A stretch of DNA of 64,000 bases from assembly GCA_029562975.1 (NCBI GenBank), contig JAKQTR010000043.1:1-64000 (forward strand), written 5' to 3'. A model generated the notes under the pieces. It made no database searches, was not told where the DNA came from, and saw only the letters and a program-made list of their open reading frames with translations. Origin of the DNA: Acidobacteriota bacterium (GTDB taxonomy: Bacteria > Acidobacteriota > Vicinamibacteria > Vicinamibacterales > JAKQTR01). Each line of letters begins with the position of its first letter. Position 1 is the first letter of the stretch. The position numbers and the translations under genes were made by a program. Shown piece by piece: positions 29,586 to 38,720 of this stretch.

Positions 29586-29796
29586 GGCTGCAGATGCTCC
29601 CCGTCTTGCCGGCGCGCGTCCCGGCGGCCCCGCGCGCGCCGCCGCCGCACAGGGCGGCCTCGAACCGCCGCGCACGCACCGGTCGGTCCCTGCATTATAG
29701 GTCCGCCCGGGCGGCGGCCGGACGCCGCCTCGTGCTACGCTCGCACGGGTGGCGCCACGCGCCGGTGGCGGCGCGGCCGGGCGCACGCGGCCCGAC

Positions 29797-30591
29797 ATGA
29801 GCTTCGAGCACGTCGATTTCGCCGAGTTGTACCGAAGTGACCCGGGCGTCATCAGCCGGGCCGAGCACCCGCCCGAGTTCTGGGACGGCCGCGCGGCGGG
29901 CTTCGGCGAGCGCGCCGCCCGGTCGGAATACGGGCGCCAGTTCGTCGAGCGCATGGATCTCGACGGGTGCTCGACGCTGCTCGATGTCGGGTGCGGCCCC
30001 GGCACGATCGCTCTCGCCGTCGCGGGGCGCCTCGAGCGCGTGTACGGGCTCGATTACAGCCCGCGCATGCTGGACGCCTTCTCCGAGCGCGCGAAGGCGG
30101 CCGGGCACTCGAACGCCACCCCAATCCTCCGCGCGTGGGCGGACGACTGGTCGGACGTGCCGGTGTGCGACGTCGTGGTCGCCTCGCGCGCGACGGCCGT
30201 GCGCGACTTCGAGGCGGCCGCCAGGAAGCTCGACGCCGTGGCGGCGCGCCGCGTGTACCTGACGTATCCCGCCTTCGGGACGTTCGCCGGCGACGGCATC
30301 CGGCGGGCGCTCGGCCGGCCGCACCACCCGCTGCCCGACTACCTCCACATCGTCGGCATCCTGCATCACCTCGGCATGCACCCGCGGCTCGATTACATCA
30401 CCGAGAAGGGCCGGTTCGACGGCTGCGAGGGGTTCGAGGCGTTCGTCGGGAAGGTCCGCGGGCTGACCGGCGACCTGAGCGGCGCCGAGGCCGACGTCGT
30501 GCGCCAGTACTACGAGACGCACCGGGGCGAGCTCGCCGCCGAGAGGATGCGGTGGGCGTTCATCTCCTGGGACGCCGCGCCGCGCCGCTGA
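29797..30591 (+). CDS. Class I SAM-dependent methyltransferase
   Basis: This 264-residue protein has a Rossmann methyltransferase core with motif [18 protein letters not shown] (about residues 66-82) and the acidic post-I strand VYGLDYSP. The N-terminus contains [12 protein letters not shown], and the C-terminal part [20 protein letters not shown] is seen in a subgroup of small-molecule methyltransferases without defined substrate. The ATG at 29797 was chosen because the conserved region begins there; an in-frame GTG at 29749 would add 16 low-complexity residues. It diverges from the polyamine genes and converges on the phosphoesterase gene. Confidence 0.75.
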   Translation: MSFEHVDFAELYRSDPGVISRAEHPPEFWDGRAAGFGERAARSEYGRQFVERMDLDGCSTLLDVGCGPGTIALAVAGRLERVYGLDYSPRMLDAFSERAKAAGHSNATPILRAWADDWSDVPVCDVVVASRATAVRDFEAAARKLDAVAARRVYLTYPAFGTFAGDGIRRALGRPHHPLPDYLHIVGILHHLGMHPRLDYITEKGRFDGCEGFEAFVGKVRGLTGDLSGAEADVVRQYYETHRGELAAERMRWAFISWDAAPRR

Positions 30592-30604
30592 GCGGCGGCC
30601 GCCG

Positions 30605-33379
30605 TCAGCGCCGCTCGCCGCCGAGCACCACGGCCGCCTGCGCCGACCCGGGCTCGCGGAACGGCCGGAGCATGTCGTCCGGATCGTCCATCCGGGGAGA
30701 CCCGGCGAGGCGCTGCCAGTTGAACCGCCGATCGAACGGTTTGAAGGCCTCGTCGGGATCGAAAATGCGCGCGTCCGCCGGGCGCGCGGTGTAGGGCGAG
30801 GCGTCCGAGCGCCCGACGGCGAACAGGTCCAGCGGCAGCGGCGCCACGGCGTCGAACTGGTTCAGCGGCGGCAGGCCGAGCACCGTGAAGATCAGCCGCA
30901 TGATCGAGCCGAAGTCGGCCAGCGTGTGCGAGACGTACCCGCGCCTCACGTGGGGCCCGATGAGCATCAGGATCGACCGGTGCGCCTCCACGTGGTCGCG
31001 GCCGCCCTGGGGATCGTCCTCCGTGACGATCACCAGCATGTTCTCCCACCACGGTGTGCGCGACAGCGTGTGGATGAGCCGTCCCAGCGCCAGGTCGTTG
31101 TCGGCCATGTAGGACTCGACAAACGGGTACCCGTCGGCGGGGTGCTCCTCGGTGAGGTGATCGTTCGGCAGCACGAGGGTCACGAGCCGAGGGAACGCCT
31201 CCTTCCCGCTCAGCCAGCGATAGCGCAGCTCCTCCTCGAACATGTCCATCCGGTACTGGTCGGGAATGGCCATGTTGAAGGTGGCGTACTTCCGGGACGT
31301 GCGGTCGAAGAGCGGCTTGGGCAGCGGGAAGCTGACCGCCATGCGGATGCCGGTCTCCTTGAACGCCTGCTGGGCGATGCTGGCGGGCATCTCCGTGCCG
31401 AAGCCGAAGTTGAAGAACGGCACGCCGTGCCGGTCGAGGTGCTCCCAGAGCGCGCCGGCCTCGTTGTAGTCCTCGGGGTTGACGACCGCGCTGCTCCCGG
31501 ACACGTAGCGGCGGCCCGGCGCCGGGCTGAACAGCCGCTCCTCGATGCGGGACCGGGCGTTCACCTCGACCCACTCGTTCGGGTAGACGCCGGCGACCCA
31601 GCGGTGGCCGGTGTTCGACTGGTCCGCGTCGCAGTAGAAGTTGTCGCTGATGGCGTACGCGTCCGCCAGCGCCTGGTGGTTGGGCGACACGTTCGCCCCG
31701 TCCACCGCGAGGGTGCCGTCCTTGCGCTTCACCGGCATGCCGAAGCCGAGCGTCGTCAGCGAGGGATCGCCGTCCACGCCCCTGCGCTGCCCGAAGACCT
31801 GGTCGAACGTGCGGTTCTCCTTCACGACGAACACGACGTGGCGTATCGGGCCATCCGCCGCGCGCCCGGCGAGCGCGGCATACAGGGGGTGGCCTGGCGG
31901 GACGACGGCCTCGCGGCGCGCGAGGGTGTTGTCGAGAACCTGCCGGGTCAGCGGCTCGAGGCTGCCTGGGGCCGGAACCGGGACGATCTGCAGCGTGCCC
32001 TGCATGATCTCGGCCGGATGCAGCCCGCGCGCCGGGGCCACGAAGCCCCGCCCGCCGTTCGGCCCGGAGCCCAGGCCCTTGGCGCTCGACACGTAGAGCG
32101 TCCGGCCGTCGGGCGAGACCGCGACATCCGACGTGAACCACCCGGCCGGGATGTAGCCCTCGAGGGCCTGCGCCTCCGTGTCCACGACGGCCACGGCGTT
32201 CAGGCCCGCGCACGCGACGTACAGCCGCCGCTCGTCCGGGCCCAGGGCGAGGCCGAAGGGAATGACGCCGCGGAGGCGCTCGAGCCCGGGCACGTCGAGG
32301 GCGATCTGGCCGGCCACCGCGCCGCTCGCCGCGTCCACGACGGTGATGGTGTCGTTCGTGGCGTTCGACACGTAGACGCGCCGGCGGCCGGCCACGACCC
32401 CTCCGGGGCTGGAGCCGCCGATGGTCCGAAGGCCGTCGCGCTCGGCGCCGACGAGGTACCCCGTTTTCACGCGCGCGGTGACGGCCCCCGTTTCGAGATC
32501 CACCCGCACGAGCGACATCGCGTCGGGATGGTTCGGGCTCCCCAGGCCCGGCACGCCCAGGCCTTCGGCGACGGTGCCGTCCTCGGCCTCCTTCGACGGC
32601 ACCCCGTAGGCGGGAAAGGTCAGCCCCGCCGTCGCCCGGTTGGCCTCGGTGACGCCCGGCAGCAGCGGGTACTCGAACATGCCGACGTTGGTCACCCACG
32701 CGTGCCGCCCGTCGGGCGACAGCGAGACCGAGAACGGGTTGCGGCCGACACGCACGGACCTCACGACGGCCCGCCGCTTCACGTCCACGATCGCCAGCCG
32801 GTAGTTGAACTGATCCAGGGCGTAGAGCCGCTGGCCGTCGGCGCCGAGGGCGAAGTCGCCCGCGAAACTGTCACGGTACCCGCCGCCGTCCAGGGACACC
32901 GTCCACACGATCCTGGACGAGGCGACGTCCATCGCCTTGATCTCGCCGGCGTTGGCGCTGCCGAAGTACAGCAGCCGGTTGTCCGGCGAGAACGCCACGC
33001 CCATGTAGGTGCCCTCGCCGAACTCCTTCGCGGGCTTCTCGCCGTACGGCGGGAGCCGCACGCTCGGTGCGTCCGGCGCCAGGCCCACGATCTCGATGGC
33101 CGACGGCCGGATGAGCGCGACGCGCGACTGGTCGGGCGCGACGGCCATGCCCCAGTTGTAGGACTGCGTGCGGATCGTCCGGCCGGCCGGCGTCACCCGC
33201 CGGCCGCTGATGAGCGTGGCGGCGTCGGCGCCGATCGCCGGCACCTCGCCCCGTCCCGGGGCTTCCAGCAGGGCGACGGTGATCGCGCGCGGCGCCCGTC
33301 CCCACGACCAGACGGCCGCGGCGGTCACCGCGAGAACGAGAAGCCCGGGTAGGACGAGCCGCGACGTGATGGGTTTCAT
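30605..33379 (-). CDS. YncE-type beta-propeller fused to a phosphoesterase (phospholipase C/acid phosphatase family)
   Basis: The 924-residue protein has an N-terminal membrane anchor or uncleaved signal (residues 8-25). A seven-bladed propeller region follows, with repeated blades such as SPDNRLLYFGSANAGEIKA, SPDGRHAWVTNVG, VYVSNATNDTITVVDAASG and SPDGRTLYVSSAKG. A phosphoesterase domain of the PF04185 type begins near VVFVVKENRTFDQVFG (about residue 520), with conserved NHQALADAYAISDNFY, WENMLVIVTEDDPQGGRDHV and HRSILMLIGPH. Family members cleave phosphate esters outside the cytoplasm using a Glu/Asn/Asp metal site. It is the last gene downstream of an EEP-family gene on the minus strand, 55 bases away. 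The substrate is unknown. Confidence 0.88.
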   Translation of the reverse strand: MKPITSRLVLPGLLVLAVTAAAVWSWGRAPRAITVALLEAPGRGEVPAIGADAATLISGRRVTPAGRTIRTQSYNWGMAVAPDQSRVALIRPSAIEIVGLAPDAPSVRLPPYGEKPAKEFGEGTYMGVAFSPDNRLLYFGSANAGEIKAMDVASSRIVWTVSLDGGGYRDSFAGDFALGADGQRLYALDQFNYRLAIVDVKRRAVVRSVRVGRNPFSVSLSPDGRHAWVTNVGMFEYPLLPGVTEANRATAGLTFPAYGVPSKEAEDGTVAEGLGVPGLGSPNHPDAMSLVRVDLETGAVTARVKTGYLVGAERDGLRTIGGSSPGGVVAGRRRVYVSNATNDTITVVDAASGAVAGQIALDVPGLERLRGVIPFGLALGPDERRLYVACAGLNAVAVVDTEAQALEGYIPAGWFTSDVAVSPDGRTLYVSSAKGLGSGPNGGRGFVAPARGLHPAEIMQGTLQIVPVPAPGSLEPLTRQVLDNTLARREAVVPPGHPLYAALAGRAADGPIRHVVFVVKENRTFDQVFGQRRGVDGDPSLTTLGFGMPVKRKDGTLAVDGANVSPNHQALADAYAISDNFYCDADQSNTGHRWVAGVYPNEWVEVNARSRIEERLFSPAPGRRYVSGSSAVVNPEDYNEAGALWEHLDRHGVPFFNFGFGTEMPASIAQQAFKETGIRMAVSFPLPKPLFDRTSRKYATFNMAIPDQYRMDMFEEELRYRWLSGKEAFPRLVTLVLPNDHLTEEHPADGYPFVESYMADNDLALGRLIHTLSRTPWWENMLVIVTEDDPQGGRDHVEAHRSILMLIGPHVRRGYVSHTLADFGSIMRLIFTVLGLPPLNQFDAVAPLPLDLFAVGRSDASPYTARPADARIFDPDEAFKPFDRRFNWQRLAGSPRMDDPDDMLRPFREPGSAQAAVVLGGERR

Positions 33380-33434
33380 GGCCGCTCCCGAACTGATTGA
33401 CGGCGTGCGCGGCCGGCGCGGCCCTGCCCGGCCG

Positions 33435-34325
33435 CTACCGCAGCCGGATGCGGGCCGTCACCGGGAAGTGGTCCGACGGATAGCGCCCAGCGCGCGACGA
33501 GCGCACGATGGCCGCCTCGAGCACCTCGGTGCCCGGCTCGACGAACACGAAATCGATCTTGTCGCCGCCGGTCCGGCCCGGCGCGAAGCCGGAGAACGTC
33601 CCGACTTCGGCGGCCTCGGCGTGCAGCACGCGGAAGCTGTCGCGGAACGACGCGCGCATGGCCGCCGTGGCGGCGTTGTCCTCGCCGGCGTTGAAATCCC
33701 CGGTCACGACGGCCGGCGCCCTCGGGTCGCGGGCGCCAACGACCTTCAATAGCAGCTCGACGCTGCGCTCGCGCGACGGCTGCGACTGGTGGTCCAGGTG
33801 CAGGTTGTAGAGGTAGAACGGCGGGCCCTCGCGGTCCTCGAAGTACGCCCACGTGCAGATCCGCTCGATCCGGTTGCCCCACGACACCGACCGCACCACG
33901 CCCGGCGTGTCCGAGAACCAGAACGTGTCGGTGCGCCGCGGCGTCAGCCTGTCGGTCCGGTACAGGATGGCGGCGTACTCGCCGTCCTGCCGGCCGTCGG
34001 CCCTGCCCACGCCCACGAACGCGTACCCCGGCACGGAGGCGACGATCTCGTCGAGCTGGAACCGCAGCGCCTCCTGGAGGCCGACGGCATCCGCCCGCTG
34101 CTCGCGGAGCAGCGCGAAAAGCTGCTCGCGCCGGTGCCTCCAGTGGTTCTCGCCGTCCTCGGCGGTCCCGTAGCGGACGTTGAACGTCATGATCGTCAGC
34201 GGCGCGCCGGCCGCCGGACGGGCCGCCGCCTGGGTCGGCGGCGGTCCGCTCGCGGCGCCCGCTGCCGGCGGCGCCTGGGCGGCCAACGACGCAGTGAGGG
34301 ACAGGAGCAGGGACAGGCGCAGCAT
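33435..34325 (-). CDS. Secreted endonuclease/exonuclease/phosphatase (EEP) family hydrolase
   Basis: This 296-residue protein has a Sec signal (to about residue 16) and a Pro/Ala-rich linker, then the EEP fold: MTFNVRYG (metal Asn), VGLQEAL (catalytic Glu), NLHLDHQS, VVTGDFNAGED (Asp/Asn pair) and a terminal SDHFPVTARI (catalytic His). The family includes DNases, sphingomyelinases and inositol phosphatases; the short form with a GENHWRHRREQL start resembles secreted phosphodiesterase or phosphatase members. The neighbouring downstream gene is another exported phosphoesterase, so a joint role in phosphate release is plausible but unproven. Confidence 0.88.
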   Translation of the reverse strand: MLRLSLLLSLTASLAAQAPPAAGAASGPPPTQAAARPAAGAPLTIMTFNVRYGTAEDGENHWRHRREQLFALLREQRADAVGLQEALRFQLDEIVASVPGYAFVGVGRADGRQDGEYAAILYRTDRLTPRRTDTFWFSDTPGVVRSVSWGNRIERICTWAYFEDREGPPFYLYNLHLDHQSQPSRERSVELLLKVVGARDPRAPAVVTGDFNAGEDNAATAAMRASFRDSFRVLHAEAAEVGTFSGFAPGRTGGDKIDFVFVEPGTEVLEAAIVRSSRAGRYPSDHFPVTARIRLR

Positions 34326-34433
34326 CGCACGTCCTCGAAGAGGGCAGGCCGGGCGCCATCATACACCGATCTCCCGCAGACGGGAGGCGCGCCGAGCCGC
34401 GACGGAGGCCTGGCGCGGCGCGATCGGCCGCGG

Positions 34434-35672
34434 CTAGAAGCCCGCCTCCGCGGTCCAGTCGAGCCACTGCGCGCGAAGGAGCATCCGCGCCTGGCCCGTG
34501 TCGACGCGGTAGGTGCGCCGGTAGAACTCCTCGGCCCACACATGGACGGCCACGTCGGCGAAGCGGTGGGGGTACGCGCCTTTCGCCATCACCAGCAGGT
34601 CCAGGGGGTACTCGAGGCGGCGCGCGCAGTTCATGGGAGTCCAGGGCAGCGGATACACGCGGCGGTCCCGCACCGCGCGCAGCCGCCTCAGCTCGCGAAA
34701 GCGCGGCGCCTCGGCCAGTTCCCACGGCGGATGGTACCCGCCGGACGTGGGCAGGAAGATGACGTCGGGATCCAGCGCCAGGATCTGCTCAGCGTTCAGC
34801 ACGACGCGCGCGCCGGGCCCCCGATACGCGTTCCGCGCGCCGATCACCTCCTCGATCATCCACGACTCGACGCTCCCGGGGCCCCAGGCGAACGCGGCGC
34901 CCCCCGACGAGGACGCGCCGGCCGAAAGCCCCAGGTAGAGCACCCGCGGCCGTTCGAGCGCCGGGACACCGCCCACGCGCGCCCGGATCATCGCCTCGGA
35001 CTCGCCCAGCTCGTCGGCGAGCGCGGCGGCCTCGCGCTCCTCTCCGAAGACCTGGCCGAGGACTTCGATCTCGGCGCGGAGCGTCTCGAGGCCCCGCCCG
35101 CGGTAGTCGGCCGGCGAGCGCAGGACGACGGCCGGAATGCCCATCGCGCCGAACACCTCCAGCAGGCGCGACACGGCTTCGCCCGATGGTCCGACGGTGC
35201 AATCCCCGACCCGCACGATCACGATCTCCGGCCTCGCCGAGGCGATGGTCTCGTAGTTCACGGCGTCGCCGCTCGTGTAGCTCGCGCACGGAAGCCCGGC
35301 GAGCCAGGGGTGGAGGGCCCGCATGGTGCCCATCCCGTCCGCCACCGAGAAGGTCCGCCCGTCGTCGGCCGCGTACGTGTAGGCCCAGACCCGCTGCTGG
35401 CTGGACGATCCCACGGCCACGAGCGTCCGGATCGTGCCGAGCCGCGACATGACCGACTCGACGAAACCGTCGTTGATCGTGGCCACGCGCGTCAGCCGCG
35501 CCGGCACCCTCACCGCGGCGCCCCGCATGTCGATCACCGTGCGGATGGCCGGGCGGGCGGCCCCATCCGCCGCGCCCCCGTGCGCCGCCTGGCGCCCCGG
35601 GGCGCGGCAGCCGGCGGCCGCTATGGCGCCGGAGGCGGCGAGCGCGATCAGGACATCGCGCGGGCGGGTCAC
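34434..35672 (-). CDS. ABC importer substrate-binding lipoprotein, FecB/BtuF type
   Basis: The 412-residue protein has a lipoprotein signal ending AIAAAGC (Cys22). The mature part is a two-lobe helical-backbone binding fold of the PF01497 type, with VATINDGFVESVMSRLG, ARPEIVIVRVGDC and LALDPDVIFLPTSGG, the last being the usual DPDVI element of this class. Homologues bind ferric siderophores, cobalamin, heme or metal chelates. The GTG start at 35672 overlaps the stop of the ATPase gene as GTGA, and is preceded by that gene's coding sequence. With permease and ATPase upstream and a divergent NikR, nickel or a nickel chelate is the most likely cargo. The protein is longer than typical FecB proteins. 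Confidence 0.82.
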   Translation of the reverse strand: MTRPRDVLIALAASGAIAAAGCRAPGRQAAHGGAADGAARPAIRTVIDMRGAAVRVPARLTRVATINDGFVESVMSRLGTIRTLVAVGSSSQQRVWAYTYAADDGRTFSVADGMGTMRALHPWLAGLPCASYTSGDAVNYETIASARPEIVIVRVGDCTVGPSGEAVSRLLEVFGAMGIPAVVLRSPADYRGRGLETLRAEIEVLGQVFGEEREAAALADELGESEAMIRARVGGVPALERPRVLYLGLSAGASSSGGAAFAWGPGSVESWMIEEVIGARNAYRGPGARVVLNAEQILALDPDVIFLPTSGGYHPPWELAEAPRFRELRRLRAVRDRRVYPLPWTPMNCARRLEYPLDLLVMAKGAYPHRFADVAVHVWAEEFYRRTYRVDTGQARMLLRAQWLDWTAEAGF

Positions 35673-36460
35673 GGCCCCGGGCTCCCTCGCCGGCTCGTGA
35701 CGGCCTTCGGCAGGATGACCGGCGTGCCGCCGGCGACGCCCGGCTCGCACACGCCCGGATACAGGAGCTCCAACGTCCGCGCGCTCAGCGCCTCGCCGGG
35801 CGGGCCCTGGGCGGCGATGGCGCCGGCCTGCATCACGAGGACGCGGTCGCAGAACCAGGCGACGTGGTTCGGGTCGTGGGTGCAGCACAGCACGGCGGCG
35901 CCCGAGGCGGCCAGGCTCCGCAGCACGCCCCAGATGCGCACCTGGTTGTGGAAGTCGAGGCCCGACGCCGGCTCGTCGAGCAGGATCACCGGCGTGCGCT
36001 GCGCCACGGCCCGCGCGATCAGGACCAGCTGGCGCTGGCCGCCGGACAACCGGTCGTACGGGCGCCCGGCCAGGTCGCCAAGCCCGATCCAGTCGATCGT
36101 CTCCCCGACGATCCGGCGGTCGGCGTCACTCGCCCGGCCGAGCAGGCCGAGGTAGGGCGTGCGCCCGAGCATGACGACGTCGCGCACGAGCAGCGGGAAC
36201 GGCGGCTTGTGCTCCTGCGGAACGTAGGCCATCAGCCGCGCGCGCCCGGCCGGCGGCAGGCGGTCGACGCGGTTCGCGCCGACGGCGAGCACGTCGGCGG
36301 CGCCGCGGAGCAGGCCCAGGCAGCACCTGAACAGCGTGGTCTTTCCGCACCCGTTCGGGCCGAACAGGCCGCACACCTGTCCCGCCGCGGCGTCGAACGA
36401 CACGCCGCGCAGCACGGGTGCCGCGCCGTACGAGAAGCGGAGGTTGCGGACCGACAGCAC
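35669..36460 (-). CDS. ABC importer ATPase, FecE/BtuD type
   Basis: This 263-residue ATPase has Walker A GPNGCGKTT (34-42), a Q-loop in AYVPQEHKP, the signature LSGGQRQLVLIARA, Walker B VILLDEP with the D-loop SGLDFH, and the H-loop His in CCTHDPNH. The order and overall length match ATPases of the iron-siderophore/B12/metal family. The C-terminal 40 residues (VCEPGVAGGTPVILPKAVTS) are a family-typical tail. It begins four bases after the permease stop and overlaps the binding-protein gene by four bases, so the three are one operon driven from the region next to nikR. Confidence 0.92.
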   Translation of the reverse strand: MLSVRNLRFSYGAAPVLRGVSFDAAAGQVCGLFGPNGCGKTTLFRCCLGLLRGAADVLAVGANRVDRLPPAGRARLMAYVPQEHKPPFPLLVRDVVMLGRTPYLGLLGRASDADRRIVGETIDWIGLGDLAGRPYDRLSGGQRQLVLIARAVAQRTPVILLDEPASGLDFHNQVRIWGVLRSLAASGAAVLCCTHDPNHVAWFCDRVLVMQAGAIAAQGPPGEALSARTLELLYPGVCEPGVAGGTPVILPKAVTSRRGSPGP

Positions 36461-36464
36461 TGCG

Positions 36465-37520
36465 CTACCCGAACAGCCCGGCGGTCCGCTGCCGGACGAG
36501 GACGGCGAGGAACGGCCCGCCGGCGAGCGCCGTGATGATGCCGACGGGAATCTCGGACTGCGTGATCGAGCGCGCCGCGGTGTCGCAGGCGAGGAGGATG
36601 ACGGCCCCGAGCAGGGCCGACCCGGGCACGACCAGCCGGTTGTCGGGCCCGATCAGCAGGCGGATGGCGTGAGGCGTCATCAGGCCGATCCAGGGCACGA
36701 TGCCGGCAACGGACACGGAAACCGCCGTCGCGAGGGTTGCCGCCCCGAGCAGGACGGGCCTCGCGCGCCGCGGGTCCACGCCGAGCGTGGCCGCCTCGTG
36801 GTCGCCCATCGACAGGACGTTGAGCCTCCAGCCGCCGGCGATCATGACGGCCGCCGACGCCGCGACGATGGGGCCGGCCACCGTCACGTCGCCCCAGCTC
36901 GCGAAGTAGAAGCCGCCCATGAGCCAGAACACCAGCTGCCGCAGCGCCGCATCGTCAGAGAGGTACTTGACCATCGAGACCCCCGCCGCGAACATCGCGC
37001 CGACGATGACGCCGGACAGGACCAGCGTGACGATGGGGGCGTCGCCGCGGGAGCGGGCGAGCAGGTGGACGAGCCCGACGGCGGCCAGCGCGCCGAGAAA
37101 CGCGGCGGCCTGCACCGACAGGGGGAAGCGCGGCAGCAGCAGCCCGAGCGCCGCGCCGAAGGCGGCCCCGGAGGACACGCCGAGAATGTAGGGCTCGACG
37201 AGGGGATTGCGGAACGACGCCTGGAAGACGGCCCCCGACGAAGCCAGCGCCGCGCCGACGAGGATCGCCAGGAGGATCCGCGGCAGCCTGAGGTTCCAGA
37301 TCACCGCCCAGGCGACGGGCGCGTCCGCGCCGCCCGCGCCGGAGCCCGGCAGCAGGAGGGCGAGGACGTCGGACGGGGCCAGGCGGTAGGCGCCGGTGAG
37401 GAGGGCGAACCCCGCTGCCGCCGCGAGCATCGCGCCGAGCCCGCCGAGCCACCAGGCGCCGGCGGACGCGCCGGGCGCGCGCGCGGGCGGCCGAGGCGGC
37501 GCGGGGCCATCCGTGGACAC
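36465..37520 (-). CDS. ABC importer permease, FecCD/BtuC type
   Basis: The 351-residue protein has about ten transmembrane segments and the FecCD-family marks: WNLRLPRILLAILVGAALASSGAVFQ, the segment NPLVEPYILGVSSGAAFGAA, the cytoplasmic coupling loop in GVDPRRAR and the later GIVPWIGLMTPHAIRLLIGPDN. It forms a homodimeric channel. The GTG start at 37520 lies 47 bases from the divergent nikR start, and the inverted repeat in that gap would cover its promoter. This type is used for siderophores and B12 but also for nickel and cobalt chelates; regulation by NikR would favour nickel. Confidence 0.9.
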   Translation of the reverse strand: MSTDGPAPPRPPARAPGASAGAWWLGGLGAMLAAAAGFALLTGAYRLAPSDVLALLLPGSGAGGADAPVAWAVIWNLRLPRILLAILVGAALASSGAVFQASFRNPLVEPYILGVSSGAAFGAALGLLLPRFPLSVQAAAFLGALAAVGLVHLLARSRGDAPIVTLVLSGVIVGAMFAAGVSMVKYLSDDAALRQLVFWLMGGFYFASWGDVTVAGPIVAASAAVMIAGGWRLNVLSMGDHEAATLGVDPRRARPVLLGAATLATAVSVSVAGIVPWIGLMTPHAIRLLIGPDNRLVVPGSALLGAVILLACDTAARSITQSEIPVGIITALAGGPFLAVLVRQRTAGLFG

Positions 37521-37527
37521 CGGGGAA

Positions 37528-37558
37528 GCGTACCACGAATCTCCCAGTCGTGTTACGC
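37528..37558. promoter_or_regulatory. Candidate NikR operator between nikR and the ABC importer operon
   Basis: A 31-bp inverted repeat, GCGTACCACGA, nine bases, then TCGTGTTACGC, occupies almost the whole 47-base gap between the divergent starts at 37520 and 37568. Ten of eleven arm positions are complementary. Embedded GTACCAC and GTGTTAC resemble half-sites reported for NikR proteins (GTGTTAC/GTAACAC), though in the opposite order. Binding there would repress both directions at high nickel. Confidence 0.65.
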
Positions 37559-37567
37559 TCGCCAGCC

Positions 37568-37990
37568 ATGAGCACCCTGGCGCGCATCGGCGTCGCCATC
37601 GACGGCGGCCTCCTCCGCCAGTTCGATGCGCTCGCGGCGAGGAAGAAGTACGGCAGCCGGTCCGAGGCCTTCCGCGACCTCATCCGCGACGCGCTCGTCC
37701 AGGAGCAGTGGGCCGCCGGGGCGGGCCCCGTCGTCGGCACCATCACGCTCGTCTACGACCACCGCGTCCGGCTGCTCGGCGAGCGGCTGACCGGCGTCCA
37801 GCACGACGCGCACCGCGACATCCTCTCGACGCTCCACGTGCACCTGGATCACGACCACTGCCTGGAGGTCATCGTCGTCCGCGGCAGGGCGGCGCGCGTC
37901 CGGGAGGTGGCCGACCAGCTGATCAGCATGAAGGGCGTGAAGCACGGGCGGCTGACGATCGCGTCGGCCGGCGCCGGCCGCGCCCGATGA
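37568..37990 (+). CDS. nikR: Nickel-responsive transcriptional regulator NikR
   Basis: The 140-residue protein has an N-terminal ribbon-helix-helix (ARIGVAIDGGLLRQFDALAA, then YGSRSEAFRDLIRDAL) and a C-terminal ACT-like metal domain. The four high-affinity nickel ligands of the E. coli protein are all present with a constant offset of three: His79, His90, His92 and Cys98 in the stretch STLHVHLDHDHCLEV. NikR tetramers bind operator DNA when nickel is plentiful and repress uptake. It diverges from a FecCD-type importer across a 47-base gap containing a near-perfect inverted repeat, so it most likely controls that importer and itself. The ATG at 37568 gives the canonical N-terminus. Confidence 0.95.
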   Translation: MSTLARIGVAIDGGLLRQFDALAARKKYGSRSEAFRDLIRDALVQEQWAAGAGPVVGTITLVYDHRVRLLGERLTGVQHDAHRDILSTLHVHLDHDHCLEVIVVRGRAARVREVADQLISMKGVKHGRLTIASAGAGRAR

Positions 37991-38042
37991 GGCGCGCGGC
38001 GCGAAGCTGCCGCCCGGACGTCGGCGGTCGAGGCGGGGCAGG

Positions 38043-38672
38043 TCAGCGCGCGGCGAGCAGATAGAGGCCGAGGCTGCCGCGTCGTGCGGCTTTCGCGGCA
38101 TCGATGCGCAACCCCGCGGCGGCCGCCAGCGGAGGCAGGCCGCCGCCCGTCATGTACCGGCGGTAGTTCGCGAAGTGCTCGCCGCCCGCCATCCGCTCGA
38201 CGGCATGGACGCCCGCCCGAACGGCGCGATCCCGCAGCGATCCGCCGGGCCCGGCATGGTAGTCGAGCACGAGGATGCGCCCGTTCCCCTTGAGCACGCG
38301 GGCCGCCTCCGCCAGGACTGCGCCGCCCAGGGCGGGCGGCAGAGCGTGCAGCGCCATCGAGAGCAGGACGAGATCGACGCAGCCGCCGCGGTACGGCATC
38401 CGGGACGCGTCGCCGACCTGTATCGAGGCCGCGCTCCCCAGCTTCCGGGCGGCCGCGCGCGCCATGGCCGGCGACAGATCGAGGCCGGCGAGTCTGCGCC
38501 CGCGATCCCGGTAGAGCCGCAGGTGGCTGCCGGTGCCGCATCCCGCATCGACCACGAGCGCGCCCGGCGGCGGCTCATGGAGCCGCAGGCCCTCGCGTCG
38601 CGCCGGCCCCAGGAACGGCTCGAACGCGACGTCGTACAGCCCGATGACCCACCGCTCGAGTCGTGATCCCAT
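38043..38672 (-). CDS. Class I SAM-dependent methyltransferase (Methyltransf_11 type)
   Basis: This 209-residue protein has motif I VVDAGCGTGSHLRLYRDRG (about residues 40-58), LAGLDLSPAMARAA, the motif II-like VDLVLLSMALHALPP and RVLKGNGRILVLDY, as in small-molecule methyltransferases related to UbiE. The start MGSRLERWVIGLYDVAFEPF is typical of this subgroup. Substrate unknown. It converges on nikR, and its ATG lies 48 bases from the end of the upstream minus-strand Ntn-hydrolase-like gene region, without an obvious shared operon. Confidence 0.82.
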   Translation of the reverse strand: MGSRLERWVIGLYDVAFEPFLGPARREGLRLHEPPPGALVVDAGCGTGSHLRLYRDRGRRLAGLDLSPAMARAAARKLGSAASIQVGDASRMPYRGGCVDLVLLSMALHALPPALGGAVLAEAARVLKGNGRILVLDYHAGPGGSLRDRAVRAGVHAVERMAGGEHFANYRRYMTGGGLPPLAAAAGLRIDAAKAARRGSLGLYLLAAR

Positions 38673-38720
38673 CCACTCATGCTACGCGAGGGGCCCCCTC
38701 GCGTGGCGCGCGACGGCGGG

